Origin: JANQGH01 sp039177555
Lineage (GTDB): Bacteria; Pseudomonadota; Alphaproteobacteria; DSM-16000; Inquilinaceae
Assembly (NCBI GenBank): GCA_039177555.1
Contig: JBCDFV010000045.1
Coordinates: forward strand, 1-35,786
Direction of reading: 5' to 3'
Length of the DNA stretch: 35,786 bases
The notes under the pieces are model-generated. The model saw only the letters and a program-made list of their open reading frames with translations, made no database searches and was not told where the DNA came from. A program made the translations under genes and the position numbers. The stretch's first letter is position 1, and each line of letters starts with the position of its first letter. Shown here piece after piece: positions 22,747-30,333 of this stretch.

Positions 22747-24114
22747 ATGAGAGCAAGAACGCACCGAAGGCCCCGACGCGGTGATGGTTGGCTGGGTCGT
22801 TTGGTGCTTTCGGCCGCTCTTGTTGCGGTCGTGCCCGGGATTGCCAGCGCGCAGACGGTGGGAACCGGCCTCTGGTCGAGCGACGTGGAGTTCGGCGCGT
22901 CGGCGATCATACCGGCGCAGGTTCGGGCGCAGTTCCCGTTTCCGATCCTACCGTATCCGGACCGGCGCCCTGAACCGCCGGAGATCTTGCCGGAGTGGCT
23001 CACCGAGGAGGAGTATGCGCTGGCGGTTGAGCAGGAACAGATCGCCAGCGCCGAGATCGTGAACAGCGAGGCGCCGCCGAGGCCCACCGCGTTCGCCAAC
23101 TTGTCGATCGAGCAGTTCGAATTGGTGGGACCGGCCTCTCCCCTATCTTCGGAGCCTCTGTCTACCGAGCCTCTGTCGGCGGAACCCCTGTCGTTGGAGC
23201 CCGTATTGGCCGAGCCTGTGTCGGCGGAACCTCTGGCGGCAGAATCCCTGGCGGCAGAGCCCCTGGCGGCAGAGCCCCTGGCGACAGAGCCCCTGGTGGC
23301 GGAAACTGTGTCGGCGGAATCCTTGACGGCGGAACGCGCATCCGAGGAGCCCCTGTCGGCGGAACCTGTGGCGGTGGAGATAGCGTCCGCGGCACCGGCA
23401 CCGTCAACGCCCCCTTCGCAGGCCGCCCCTTTGAGCGCGGCCCCGTCGCCGGAGCCCGCATCGGCGGAGCCTCGGGCGCCAGCCCGCCCATCGTCGGCGC
23501 CCCCGTCGTCGACACCCCTGCCGGCAGCGCGCCCGTCGCCGGCACCCCGCCCGTCGGCACCGCAGCCGTCGGAACCTCGGCTATCAGCGGCCCCGCCGCC
23601 AGCGCTGCCGTCGTCGGCGCCGACAAGCGGGCCGGGCATTGACCGGCCGCTGACGGAGCCGCCTGCCCTGTCACGGGGTCTGAACATCGGCCTGGATTTG
23701 CCGGACGGCGGTTCCGGCAATTCGCCGATGGAAGATCTGCGCGTGGCGCCCGAGGATGTCGCCCTGGTGCCAAGGCCGGGCGAGTCCATTGTGCAGTTGC
23801 CCAACAGCCAGGGGTATCGCCTGCTGTTCGAGGCCGGCTCGGACGGTTTGACCGCCGCCGGCGGCAGCCTGCTGGAAGGGTTGGCCGTACGCATGGCGTC
23901 GGATCCAACCCTGTGGATCCAGATTCGCGCATTTGCCACGGACACATCGGGGCTACCGAGCAACTCGCGCAGCCTGTCGTTGAACCGCGCCCTTTTGATC
24001 CGAAGCTTCTTGATCGATCGGGGCGTGCGTAGTACCCGCGTTGACATCAGGGCCCTCGGCGACACGGCGGAAACCGGGCCGCGGGATCGGGTGGACCTGA
24101 TCTTTTCAAACTGA
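22747..24114 (+). CDS. Exported OmpA-like protein with a Glu-Pro-Leu repeat region
   Basis: A 455-aa secreted protein of unknown function. From the ATG at 22747: basic N-terminus, signal peptide ending about residue 35 (AALVAVVPGIASAQ), a short unique domain (about 36-130), a 17-unit pentapeptide array (about 134-218; consensus SAEPL), a long Pro/Ser/Ala linker (about 219-310), and a C-terminal OmpA-like domain (about 345-455: YRLLFEAGSDGLT, then IQIRAFATDTSGLPSNSR, and LNRALLIRSFLIDRGV). The peptidoglycan-binding core is degenerate: Gly-His is Ala-Phe and the NRR motif is RDR, though one Asp and the key Arg remain. Frame also opens at 22660 but lacks a signal there. It is 39 bases before a MotA-like gene on the same strand, suggesting one operon. 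Confidence 0.85.
   Translation: MRARTHRRPRRGDGWLGRLVLSAALVAVVPGIASAQTVGTGLWSSDVEFGASAIIPAQVRAQFPFPILPYPDRRPEPPEILPEWLTEEEYALAVEQEQIASAEIVNSEAPPRPTAFANLSIEQFELVGPASPLSSEPLSTEPLSAEPLSLEPVLAEPVSAEPLAAESLAAEPLAAEPLATEPLVAETVSAESLTAERASEEPLSAEPVAVEIASAAPAPSTPPSQAAPLSAAPSPEPASAEPRAPARPSSAPPSSTPLPAARPSPAPRPSAPQPSEPRLSAAPPPALPSSAPTSGPGIDRPLTEPPALSRGLNIGLDLPDGGSGNSPMEDLRVAPEDVALVPRPGESIVQLPNSQGYRLLFEAGSDGLTAAGGSLLEGLAVRMASDPTLWIQIRAFATDTSGLPSNSRSLSLNRALLIRSFLIDRGVRSTRVDIRALGDTAETGPRDRVDLIFSN
23146..23400 (+). repeat. 15-bp coding tandem repeat, 17 units
   Basis: Seventeen consecutive, imperfect 15-base units (consensus near TCGGCGGAGCCCCTG) run in frame, each encoding a pentapeptide such as SAEPL or AAEPL. 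Units 8-10 are nearly identical at DNA level, suggesting recent duplication. The unit is a multiple of three, so copy changes keep the frame. Confidence 0.95.
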
Positions 24115-24153
24115 CCGCGTCGATCCAAGGCGTTCGACGATCGAGGAGCAATG

Positions 24154-25332
24154 ATGTCGCCTCCCGGACGCTATTTGACCCGCATGGGCCTGTTCGCCGC
24201 GGCCGTCGTGCTGGTGGCCGTCATCCTGTCATCGGGCCTATCCGGCGCCTTCATGGCCAATCCGGTGCTGAACGGCATCATCATCGCGCTGATGGTGGTC
24301 GGCATCGGTTACACCTTCCGGCTGGTCTTGAGCCTGAGGGTCGAGGTCGATTGGATCGAGCATCTGAGGGCGAAGCAACCACGACCGCGGACCGGCATGG
24401 CCGAGCCGCGCCTGCTGGCGCCGCTGGTCTCCATGCTGTCCGACCAGCGCGGCAGCGTGACCATATCGGCCCTGTCGATGCGATCGGTGCTGGACGGTAT
24501 CGGGGCGCGCATGGGCGAAGGGCGCGAGATCACCCGCTATCTGATCGGCCTGCTGATCTTCCTCGGCCTGCTGGGCACCTTTTGGGGCCTGCTGCAGACC
24601 ATCGCCGCGGTGGCGTCGGTGATCCGCGATCTTTCGGTCGACACCGGCGACCTGTCCATCGTCTTCGCGGACCTGCAAGACGGGCTGCAAGCGCCGCTGG
24701 CCGGCATGGGCACGGCCTTTTCGTCGTCGCTGTTCGGGCTTGCCGGGTCGTTGATCCTGGGCTTCTTCGAGCTGCAATCGAGCCAGGCGCAGAACCGCTT
24801 CTACAACGAGCTTGAGGACTGGCTTTCCGGCGCCGTCAAGCTGGGCGCGGGCGGCACTGGCCTGGAGGGCGAAGGCCAGGCCAACCTGCCCTCCTACATG
24901 CGCGCGCTGGTCGAACAGACGGCGGAGAACATGCAAGCGATGCAGGCCGCCATCGCCGCGTTGGAGAGCCGGCACCGGCAGACCGGCGACACCATGGCCG
25001 CGATGGCCGAGCAACTGACCAGCTTGAACGCCAACCTGCACGATCAGCATCGCGCGGCCTTGAAGGCATCAGACGCCCAAGCCGCCCTGCAACCGGCCCT
25101 GACCCGGCTGAACGATACGCTGGCCGCCCAGGAGATCGGCCTGGACGCGGAAAGCCGCGAGCAGATCCGGATGATGAACGCGCGGCTTGGCCAGTTGCTC
25201 AGCAACCAAGGCCAAAACCTGGACAAGCTCAGCCTCGAAGTCCGCAACGAGATCAAGGTTCTCACCAGGACGATCGCGGCAGTGGCCGAGGCCGAGATCC
25301 AGGCGCATGTCGACGGCGAGGGTCAGCCCTAG
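24154..25332 (+). CDS. MotA/TolQ/ExbB-family proton-channel subunit with long cytoplasmic tail
   Basis: Predicted stator of an ion-driven envelope motor, separate from TolQ in this window. The 392-aa protein has helix 1 at about residues 12-33, helix 2 at 39-61, then a cytoplasmic segment. Helices 3 and 4 (about 129-155 and 187-207) carry the family motif GLLGTFWGLLQTIAAV and GMGTAFSSSLFGLAGSLI. About 180 residues of helical, Gln/Ala-rich tail follow (MRALVEQTAENMQAMQAAI and onward), unlike the short tail of TolQ. The second ATG (24154) was chosen because GAGGAG lies five bases upstream; 24151 is the alternative. The stop is three bases before the MotB-like gene, so the pair is co-translated. 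Confidence 0.9.
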   Translation: MSPPGRYLTRMGLFAAAVVLVAVILSSGLSGAFMANPVLNGIIIALMVVGIGYTFRLVLSLRVEVDWIEHLRAKQPRPRTGMAEPRLLAPLVSMLSDQRGSVTISALSMRSVLDGIGARMGEGREITRYLIGLLIFLGLLGTFWGLLQTIAAVASVIRDLSVDTGDLSIVFADLQDGLQAPLAGMGTAFSSSLFGLAGSLILGFFELQSSQAQNRFYNELEDWLSGAVKLGAGGTGLEGEGQANLPSYMRALVEQTAENMQAMQAAIAALESRHRQTGDTMAAMAEQLTSLNANLHDQHRAALKASDAQAALQPALTRLNDTLAAQEIGLDAESREQIRMMNARLGQLLSNQGQNLDKLSLEVRNEIKVLTRTIAAVAEAEIQAHVDGEGQP

Positions 25333-25335
25333 GCC

Positions 25336-27336
25336 ATGATTTCTTCCCTCGTTCGGCGGCGTTCGGGGCGCCAATCGGTCGATATCTGGCCCGGCTTCGT
25401 CGACGCCCTGTCGGCCTTGTTGATGGTCCTCATCTTCATTCTGGTCGTCTTCATGGTTGCGCAGTTCTATCTGTCCAACCTGTTGACGGGCCAAGAGGAG
25501 CTGACGACACGGCTGAACAACCAGATCGACGAGTTGAGCGACCTCTTGGCCTTGGAGCGCGAAGAGAACATCGAGCTGCGCGACCGCTTTGCCCAACTGT
25601 CGCTGGACCTTCAGGGTGTCGTGGCGGAACGGGATGAGCTGGCCGGATCCGTTGCCGAGGCCGAAAATCAGGCCGCGAGCCTGGAGGATGAGTTGTCGGC
25701 AGCGCTTGCCCAGATCAATGCACTGACCGGCACCGGCACGGACCTGGATCGCCAGCTTGGCCAAGCGCTGGCGACCATCCGCGAGAACGAGGCCAGCATG
25801 GGCGACCAGCTGCGCGAGATGGCCAGCCTGCGCCAGGACATCGAGGCCCTGCGCGCCGTCCGCCAGGGGCTGGAAGTGGAGATCGCCGCCCTGAGCCTGA
25901 CCTTGGAGGCCAGCCAGGCCGAGGCCGAGCGGCTGGGCGTGGAACTGGACGAGACCATCTCGCTGCGCGACCTGTTGCGGCAGGAACTGGCCTCGGCCGA
26001 GGCCGACAACCAGTCCCTAAGCAACGATCTTGCGGCGGCACAGGCGGACAATCTCTTGCTGACAACCGATCTTGGGACGGCACGGTCGGACATCGAGGGG
26101 TTGACGGCGGATCTTGAGACGTCGCTTGGCGAAGTCGACTGGCTGACCGCCGAGCTGACGCGCCGGGAGACGGAACTTGCCGATACGCGGGGCGAGGTCG
26201 ATTTGCTGACCGGTGATCTGGCGGATGCCAGGGGCGCGGTCGACCGGCTGACCGGCGATCTGGGCTCCACCAGGGGGCAGCTCGCGGAGCAATCGGCCGC
26301 GGTCGAGGACCTGAACGCCCGCCTGCAGCTTAGCGCCGAGGAAATCCTGGAACTGCGCGACTTCCTGGCCGAGAGGAACCAGCGGATCGAAAGCCTGACC
26401 GCCGAGGCGCAGGCGCTGCAGGGCGAGATCGACGGCACCAATGAAAGCCTCAACCAAACCACCGAGGAGCGCGACGCGCTGACCGTCGAACTGCGGCTGT
26501 CGGAAGAGCAGCGGGAATTGCTGCTGGCCGAACTGGGCGATCTGCGCGACCGGTCGCAAGTGTTGACCGAACAGCTGGCCGACGCCGAGGAACGGACGCT
26601 GTTGGTTCAGGAAGAGCTGGACGCAAACGACATCGCGATCCGCGAGCTTTCGGAAAACCTGTCATCGTCGAACGAGGCCCTGTCGGAAGAACGCGGGCTG
26701 CGCCAGGACGCCGAGTTGCTGGCCACCGAGCTTTTCCTGCAGATCAGCGAACTGAACGAACGGCTGGCAAGCGTGCAAGCGGCGCTGGAGGCGTCGGAGG
26801 CGCAGGTATCGGACCGCGACATCGAGATTGCGGGCCTGAACGACAGGCTGAACCAGGCGCTGATCCGCGAGGTCGAGGCGCTGAGCCGGTCCCAGTCGGA
26901 ATTCTTCGGCCGCGTCCGGGAGATTGTCGAGGACAGGCCGGACATTCGCATCGTCGGCGACCGCTTCGTCTTTCAATCCGGCCTGCTGTTCGATTCCGGG
27001 TCGGCAGAGCTTCGCGAGGGCAATTCGGGCGACCTGGCACAGATCGCCGGCACGCTGATCGCCGTCGCCGACGAATTGCCCGACGATATCGACTGGGTTC
27101 TACGTGTCGACGGCCATACCGACAATCTGGCGATCAGCAACGAGGAGTTCGCCTCGAACTGGGAGCTGTCGACGGCGCGGGCGACATCCGTCGTGCGCTA
27201 TTTGATCGAACAGGGCCTGCCGCCGGATCGTCTGGCGGCCGCTGGCTTCGGCGAATGGCAGCCGCTGACCTCGAACGCAACGGCCGAAGGTCGGGAAAGC
27301 AACCGGCGGATCGAGCTAAAGATCGACCAGCGATAA
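25336..27336 (+). CDS. MotB-like peptidoglycan-binding protein with long periplasmic coiled coil
   Basis: Probable rotor/anchor partner of the MotA-like channel just upstream. The 666-aa protein has a basic N-terminus and one membrane helix at about residues 22-46 (FVDALSALLMVLIFILVVFM), with Asp23 placed like the proton-binding Asp of MotB. A very long, heptad-rich coiled coil follows at about 55-520 (Glu/Leu/Asp-rich, many LxxxLxx steps). The C-terminal OmpA domain is at about 535-666, with FQSGLLFDSGSAEL, RVDGHTDNLAI, ELSTARATSVVRYLIEQGLP, GFGEWQPL and NRRIELKI all intact. Typical MotB is ~300 aa, so the coil roughly doubles its reach into the periplasm. It ends four bases before the stop of the convergent ABC exporter gene. 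Confidence 0.92.
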   Translation: MISSLVRRRSGRQSVDIWPGFVDALSALLMVLIFILVVFMVAQFYLSNLLTGQEELTTRLNNQIDELSDLLALEREENIELRDRFAQLSLDLQGVVAERDELAGSVAEAENQAASLEDELSAALAQINALTGTGTDLDRQLGQALATIRENEASMGDQLREMASLRQDIEALRAVRQGLEVEIAALSLTLEASQAEAERLGVELDETISLRDLLRQELASAEADNQSLSNDLAAAQADNLLLTTDLGTARSDIEGLTADLETSLGEVDWLTAELTRRETELADTRGEVDLLTGDLADARGAVDRLTGDLGSTRGQLAEQSAAVEDLNARLQLSAEEILELRDFLAERNQRIESLTAEAQALQGEIDGTNESLNQTTEERDALTVELRLSEEQRELLLAELGDLRDRSQVLTEQLADAEERTLLVQEELDANDIAIRELSENLSSSNEALSEERGLRQDAELLATELFLQISELNERLASVQAALEASEAQVSDRDIEIAGLNDRLNQALIREVEALSRSQSEFFGRVREIVEDRPDIRIVGDRFVFQSGLLFDSGSAELREGNSGDLAQIAGTLIAVADELPDDIDWVLRVDGHTDNLAISNEEFASNWELSTARATSVVRYLIEQGLPPDRLAAAGFGEWQPLTSNATAEGRESNRRIELKIDQR

Positions 27337-27339
27337 CCT

Positions 27340-29169
27340 CTATTCGCCGGCCATGCGCAGCGGCGCGTATTCGAACTGGAGCGCGGCGAGCCTGGCGTAG
27401 AGCCCCCCCTCCGCGATCAGGTCGGCATGGCTGCCGCCGGCGACCAGCCGTCCGCGATCCAGGACGGCGATATGGTCGGCGTTTTGCACCGTGGCCAATC
27501 GGTGCGCAATGACCAGGGTGGTTCGTCCGTGCATGAGTTCAGCCAGGGCGCGCTGCACGGCCCGTTCGCTTTCCGCATCCAGGGCCGAGGTCGCCTCGTC
27601 CAATAGTAGGACGGCGGGATCACGTAGAATCGCCCGCGCAATCGCAAGACGCTGGCGCTGGCCGCCTGACAGCCTGACGCCGCGTTCGCCGACAAAGGTG
27701 CCATAGCCCTCGGGCAGCGCCTCAATGAACTCCGCCGCATTGGCGGCCTCGGCCGCCGCGCGCACCGATGCGTCGTCCGCGTCCGGCCGGCCATAGCGAA
27801 TGTTCTCCGCCACGCTGGCGGAAAAGATCGCCGGATCTTGTGGCACCAAGCCAATGCGCGACCGCACCTCGGCCGGATCGGCGGTGCGCAAATCAACGCC
27901 GTCCATACGAATGACGCCGTCGTCGGGATCGTAGAACCGAAGCAGCAACTGAAACACGGTGGTCTTTCCGGCACCGCTCGGCCCCACCAGCGCCGTGACC
28001 TGACCGGCCGCGACTTCGAGGTCAAGACCGTGCAATGCCGCCGTCTCCGGCCGCGACGGATACCGAAAACTGACCCCCTGGAAAGAAACCGCGCCGGAAG
28101 ACGGGGTCAGGAGGGCCACGGGCTGCGCCGGCGCCGCAATCGTGGGCCGTTGTGCCAAGAGTTCAAACAGGCGCTCGGTGGCTCCGGCCGCCCGCTGCAG
28201 GTCCCCCACAACCTCGCTTAGGGCGCCGGCGGACGCCGCGACCAAGACTGCATAGAAGATAAAGGCGGCCAAGGAACCCGGCGACATGCGCCCATCGAGC
28301 ACCCAGTGACCGCCGAGCCAAAGCACCGCGCCGACCGCGGCGAATACCAGGAGAATGACGGTCGCGGTCAGGAACGCGCGGGCCCGGATGCGTTCGATCG
28401 AAACCGAGAAGGCCTTCTCGACGCGACCGGCGAAGTGGTCGCGCTCAAAAGCTTCATGGCCAAAGGCTTTTACCGTTCGAATGCCATACAGGGACTCGTC
28501 GACCGCGGAACCGACATCGGCGATGCGGTCCTGGCTGGCCCGGCTCAAGCGTCGAACCTTCCGGCCGAAAACCAGAATCGGCACGAGAACGAGCGGCACG
28601 ACGAGCAGAACGAGAAGGGTCAACCAGGCGTTGGTGACCAACAGCAGGACTGTGCCGCCGATCAACATCAACAGATTGCGCAAAAACACCGAGGCCGAGG
28701 AGCCGACCACGACCTGCAGCACCGTCGTGTCGGTGGTCAGCCGCGAGATGATCTCGGACGTCTTGGTGGTTTCGAAGAAACCGACATCCAGGCCGACCAC
28801 CCGGTCATAGACGGCCCGCCGAATGTCGGCGACCACCCGCTCGCCAATCCACGATACGAGGAAGAACCGGGCATAGGATGCGCCCGCAAGCAAGACGACA
28901 ACCAGAAGCAGGACGAGCAAGGCACGGTCCAGAAGGACGGCATTGCCTTGCTGAAAGCCTTGGTCGACCAACGCGCGCAGGCCACTTCCAAGGCCCAGCA
29001 CTGTAATGGCCGAAACTGTCAGGGCCGTCAGCGCACCCAGGATCGGTCGGCGATAAGGCCTTAGGAACGGGACCAGCCGCCGAAGGGGTTTCAGGTCGCG
29101 CCGCGGCGGACGCTTGCGCTCGGATTTGGCGTCCTGATCGGCTTCGACATAGGTGGGTTCGCGCAGCAT
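27340..29169 (-). CDS. ABC exporter, ABCB/MsbA-like fused permease-ATPase
   Basis: Homodimeric-type exporter with membrane and ATPase domains in one 609-aa chain. The membrane domain (about residues 40-330) has six hydrophobic helices, starting PILGALTALTVSAITVLGLG. The nucleotide-binding domain has Walker A GPSGAGKT at 396-403, Q-loop VPQDP, signature LSGGQ at 500-504, Walker B VLLLDEAT (Asp524, Glu525) and the H-loop His556 (VIAHRL). The start at 29169 (MLREPTYVEADQD) was chosen over an in-frame GTG at 29253. Exported substrate is unknown; lipid and multidrug transport are both possible for this family. It is convergent with the MotB-like gene and divergent from rpmE, a neighbourhood I recall as common in alphaproteobacteria. 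Confidence 0.93.
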   Translation of the reverse strand: MLREPTYVEADQDAKSERKRPPRRDLKPLRRLVPFLRPYRRPILGALTALTVSAITVLGLGSGLRALVDQGFQQGNAVLLDRALLVLLLVVVLLAGASYARFFLVSWIGERVVADIRRAVYDRVVGLDVGFFETTKTSEIISRLTTDTTVLQVVVGSSASVFLRNLLMLIGGTVLLLVTNAWLTLLVLLVVPLVLVPILVFGRKVRRLSRASQDRIADVGSAVDESLYGIRTVKAFGHEAFERDHFAGRVEKAFSVSIERIRARAFLTATVILLVFAAVGAVLWLGGHWVLDGRMSPGSLAAFIFYAVLVAASAGALSEVVGDLQRAAGATERLFELLAQRPTIAAPAQPVALLTPSSGAVSFQGVSFRYPSRPETAALHGLDLEVAAGQVTALVGPSGAGKTTVFQLLLRFYDPDDGVIRMDGVDLRTADPAEVRSRIGLVPQDPAIFSASVAENIRYGRPDADDASVRAAAEAANAAEFIEALPEGYGTFVGERGVRLSGGQRQRLAIARAILRDPAVLLLDEATSALDAESERAVQRALAELMHGRTTLVIAHRLATVQNADHIAVLDRGRLVAGGSHADLIAEGGLYARLAALQFEYAPLRMAGE

Positions 29170-29294
29170 TTCGGCTTTCAAGCTCTTTTTGCCGGTTCGT
29201 GTGCCTGGTATAGCGGCGGGTTCAGACCGCAACAAGCCGGCGGCGGCCAGCACGCGTCAACGGACCGCAGCCTTGCGGCGCCAACGCAGACCTC

Positions 29295-29322
29295 TTGCAT
29301 CGTTGGCAGAGGTTCTCTATAT
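29295..29322 (+). promoter_or_regulatory. Candidate promoter for rpmE
   Basis: TTGCAT (29295-29300) and CTATAT (29317-29322) are 16 bases apart and resemble -35 and -10 elements; TATATC one base on gives a 17-base spacer. The start would be near 29330, about 30 bases before the rpmE ATG. The -35 match is only moderate. Confidence 0.45.
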
Positions 29323-29359
29323 CACGCGCTCGCTTTTCAGACATTAAGACGGTTCAGCC

Positions 29360-29581
29360 ATGAAGGCCGACATCCATCCCGACTATCACGAGATCACCGT
29401 CGTGATGACCGACGGTACCGAGTTCAAGACCCGCAGCACGATGGGCAAAGAGGGCGACAGCTTGCGCCTGGACATCGACGCCAAGTCGCATCCGGCCTGG
29501 ACAGGCGTCCAGAAGCTGGTCGATCGCGGCGGTCAGGTGGCCAAGTTCAACAAGCGCTTTGCCGGCATCGGCCTGAAATAG
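29360..29581 (+). CDS. rpmE: 50S ribosomal protein L31
   Basis: Small ribosomal protein of the large subunit, near the subunit bridge. The 73-aa sequence MKADIHPDYHEITVVMTDGT is the standard L31 beginning, and it ends HPAWTGVQKLVDRGGQVAKF and NKRFAGIGLK. There are no cysteines, so this is the zinc-free (C-minus) form, and the zinc-storage swap seen in some bacteria does not apply to this copy. It has its own candidate promoter and is followed within 26 bases by a hairpin terminator, so it is probably a single-gene transcript. Confidence 0.97.
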   Translation: MKADIHPDYHEITVVMTDGTEFKTRSTMGKEGDSLRLDIDAKSHPAWTGVQKLVDRGGQVAKFNKRFAGIGLK

Positions 29582-29606
29582 GCGAGCACTCTAGCGCTTG
29601 TGATAG

Positions 29607-29627
29607 GGGCGCCTTCGGGCGCCCTTT
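29607..29627 (+). terminator. Intrinsic terminator after rpmE
   Basis: A perfect 7-base-pair stem GGGCGCC / GGCGCCC closes a very stable TTCG tetraloop (29607-29624) and is followed by TTT. The T-run is short, but the UUCG loop makes the hairpin strong. It sits one base before the stop of the convergent ChaC gene. Confidence 0.8.
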
Positions 29628-29628
29628 G

Positions 29629-30333
29629 TCATGCCGGGTTCTGCCTCAGCTTGGCGCGGACCAACCCGGCCAGATAGGTCAGACGGTGGTCGTCGATGCC
29701 GAGTTCGGCCAAATGCTCGACCGTGCTGAACAGATAGTCGGCGCAGCGGCCAATCGGTCCATGGGCATGTGCGAGGGTGTCGACGATCTGATCGTCGGGC
29801 AAGCGGCCGGCATAGCGGTGGTTGGTCCGATCCATGACGAAGGCAATCGCCCTGACCGGTGACGGGTCCGCATGGACCGTCGTCCAGACCGGACGATAGG
29901 ACCCGGCGATCATTTCGCGCCGCCAGACGATGTCCAGTTCCTCGCACACCTGGTCGGCAGCGATCCGAAACGCGATCCCCTGGCACGAGCCGCCATGCTC
30001 CAGCGCCAGCATCAGGCCCGGAAACTCGGGAGACCCCCGGCCCGCCGGCGTCCACAGGCAGAACTGCCTGTGATAGCCGTGGATGCGACCCTGTCGCCGC
30101 TCGACATAATGGAAGGCCGGGTTCCAGATCAGCGACCCATAGCCGAAGAGCCAGATATCGCCTCCGTCCCAGGCCGCCAGCGTCTTGTCGAGCGTGGCCT
30201 GGCGCTCATGCTCCGACAGCATCTGGAAGTCCGGGTCCTGCTGCTTGACCAGTTCGGCAATGGCGCCGGACCTGATGGCTTCGCGCGTTATGGCCGGCGG
30301 GTCAAAACCTTCCGCCTCGTTTCCGTCATCCAT
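29629..30333 (-). CDS. chaC: ChaC-family gamma-glutamylcyclotransferase
   Basis: Predicted glutathione-specific enzyme releasing 5-oxoproline and Cys-Gly. The 234-aa protein has the glycine-rich substrate-binding motif IWLFGYGSLIWNPAFHYVER at about residues 60-79, RRQGRIHGYHRQFCLWT, a Glu-rich central segment with WRREMIAGSYRPVW, and the C-terminal PIGRCADYLFSTVEHLAELG. Its ATG overlaps the stop of the acyl-CoA ligase gene by eight bases, so it is probably co-translated from the same message, although no metabolic link is obvious. The name follows the family and not a proven role; E. coli chaC was named for a supposed calcium antiporter link. Confidence 0.9.
   Translation of the reverse strand: MDDGNEAEGFDPPAITREAIRSGAIAELVKQQDPDFQMLSEHERQATLDKTLAAWDGGDIWLFGYGSLIWNPAFHYVERRQGRIHGYHRQFCLWTPAGRGSPEFPGLMLALEHGGSCQGIAFRIAADQVCEELDIVWRREMIAGSYRPVWTTVHADPSPVRAIAFVMDRTNHRYAGRLPDDQIVDTLAHAHGPIGRCADYLFSTVEHLAELGIDDHRLTYLAGLVRAKLRQNPA

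Noticed and set aside
23146..23400. CRISPR array
   Set aside because: The units are contiguous 15-mers in an open reading frame, with no spacers and no cas genes nearby.
24154..27336. Zorya anti-phage system (ZorAB)
   Set aside because: The channel and OmpA partner resemble ZorAB in plan, but no ZorC, ZorD or ZorE gene is adjacent, the flanks are core genome, and the long coil lies in the periplasmic protein instead of the channel tail.
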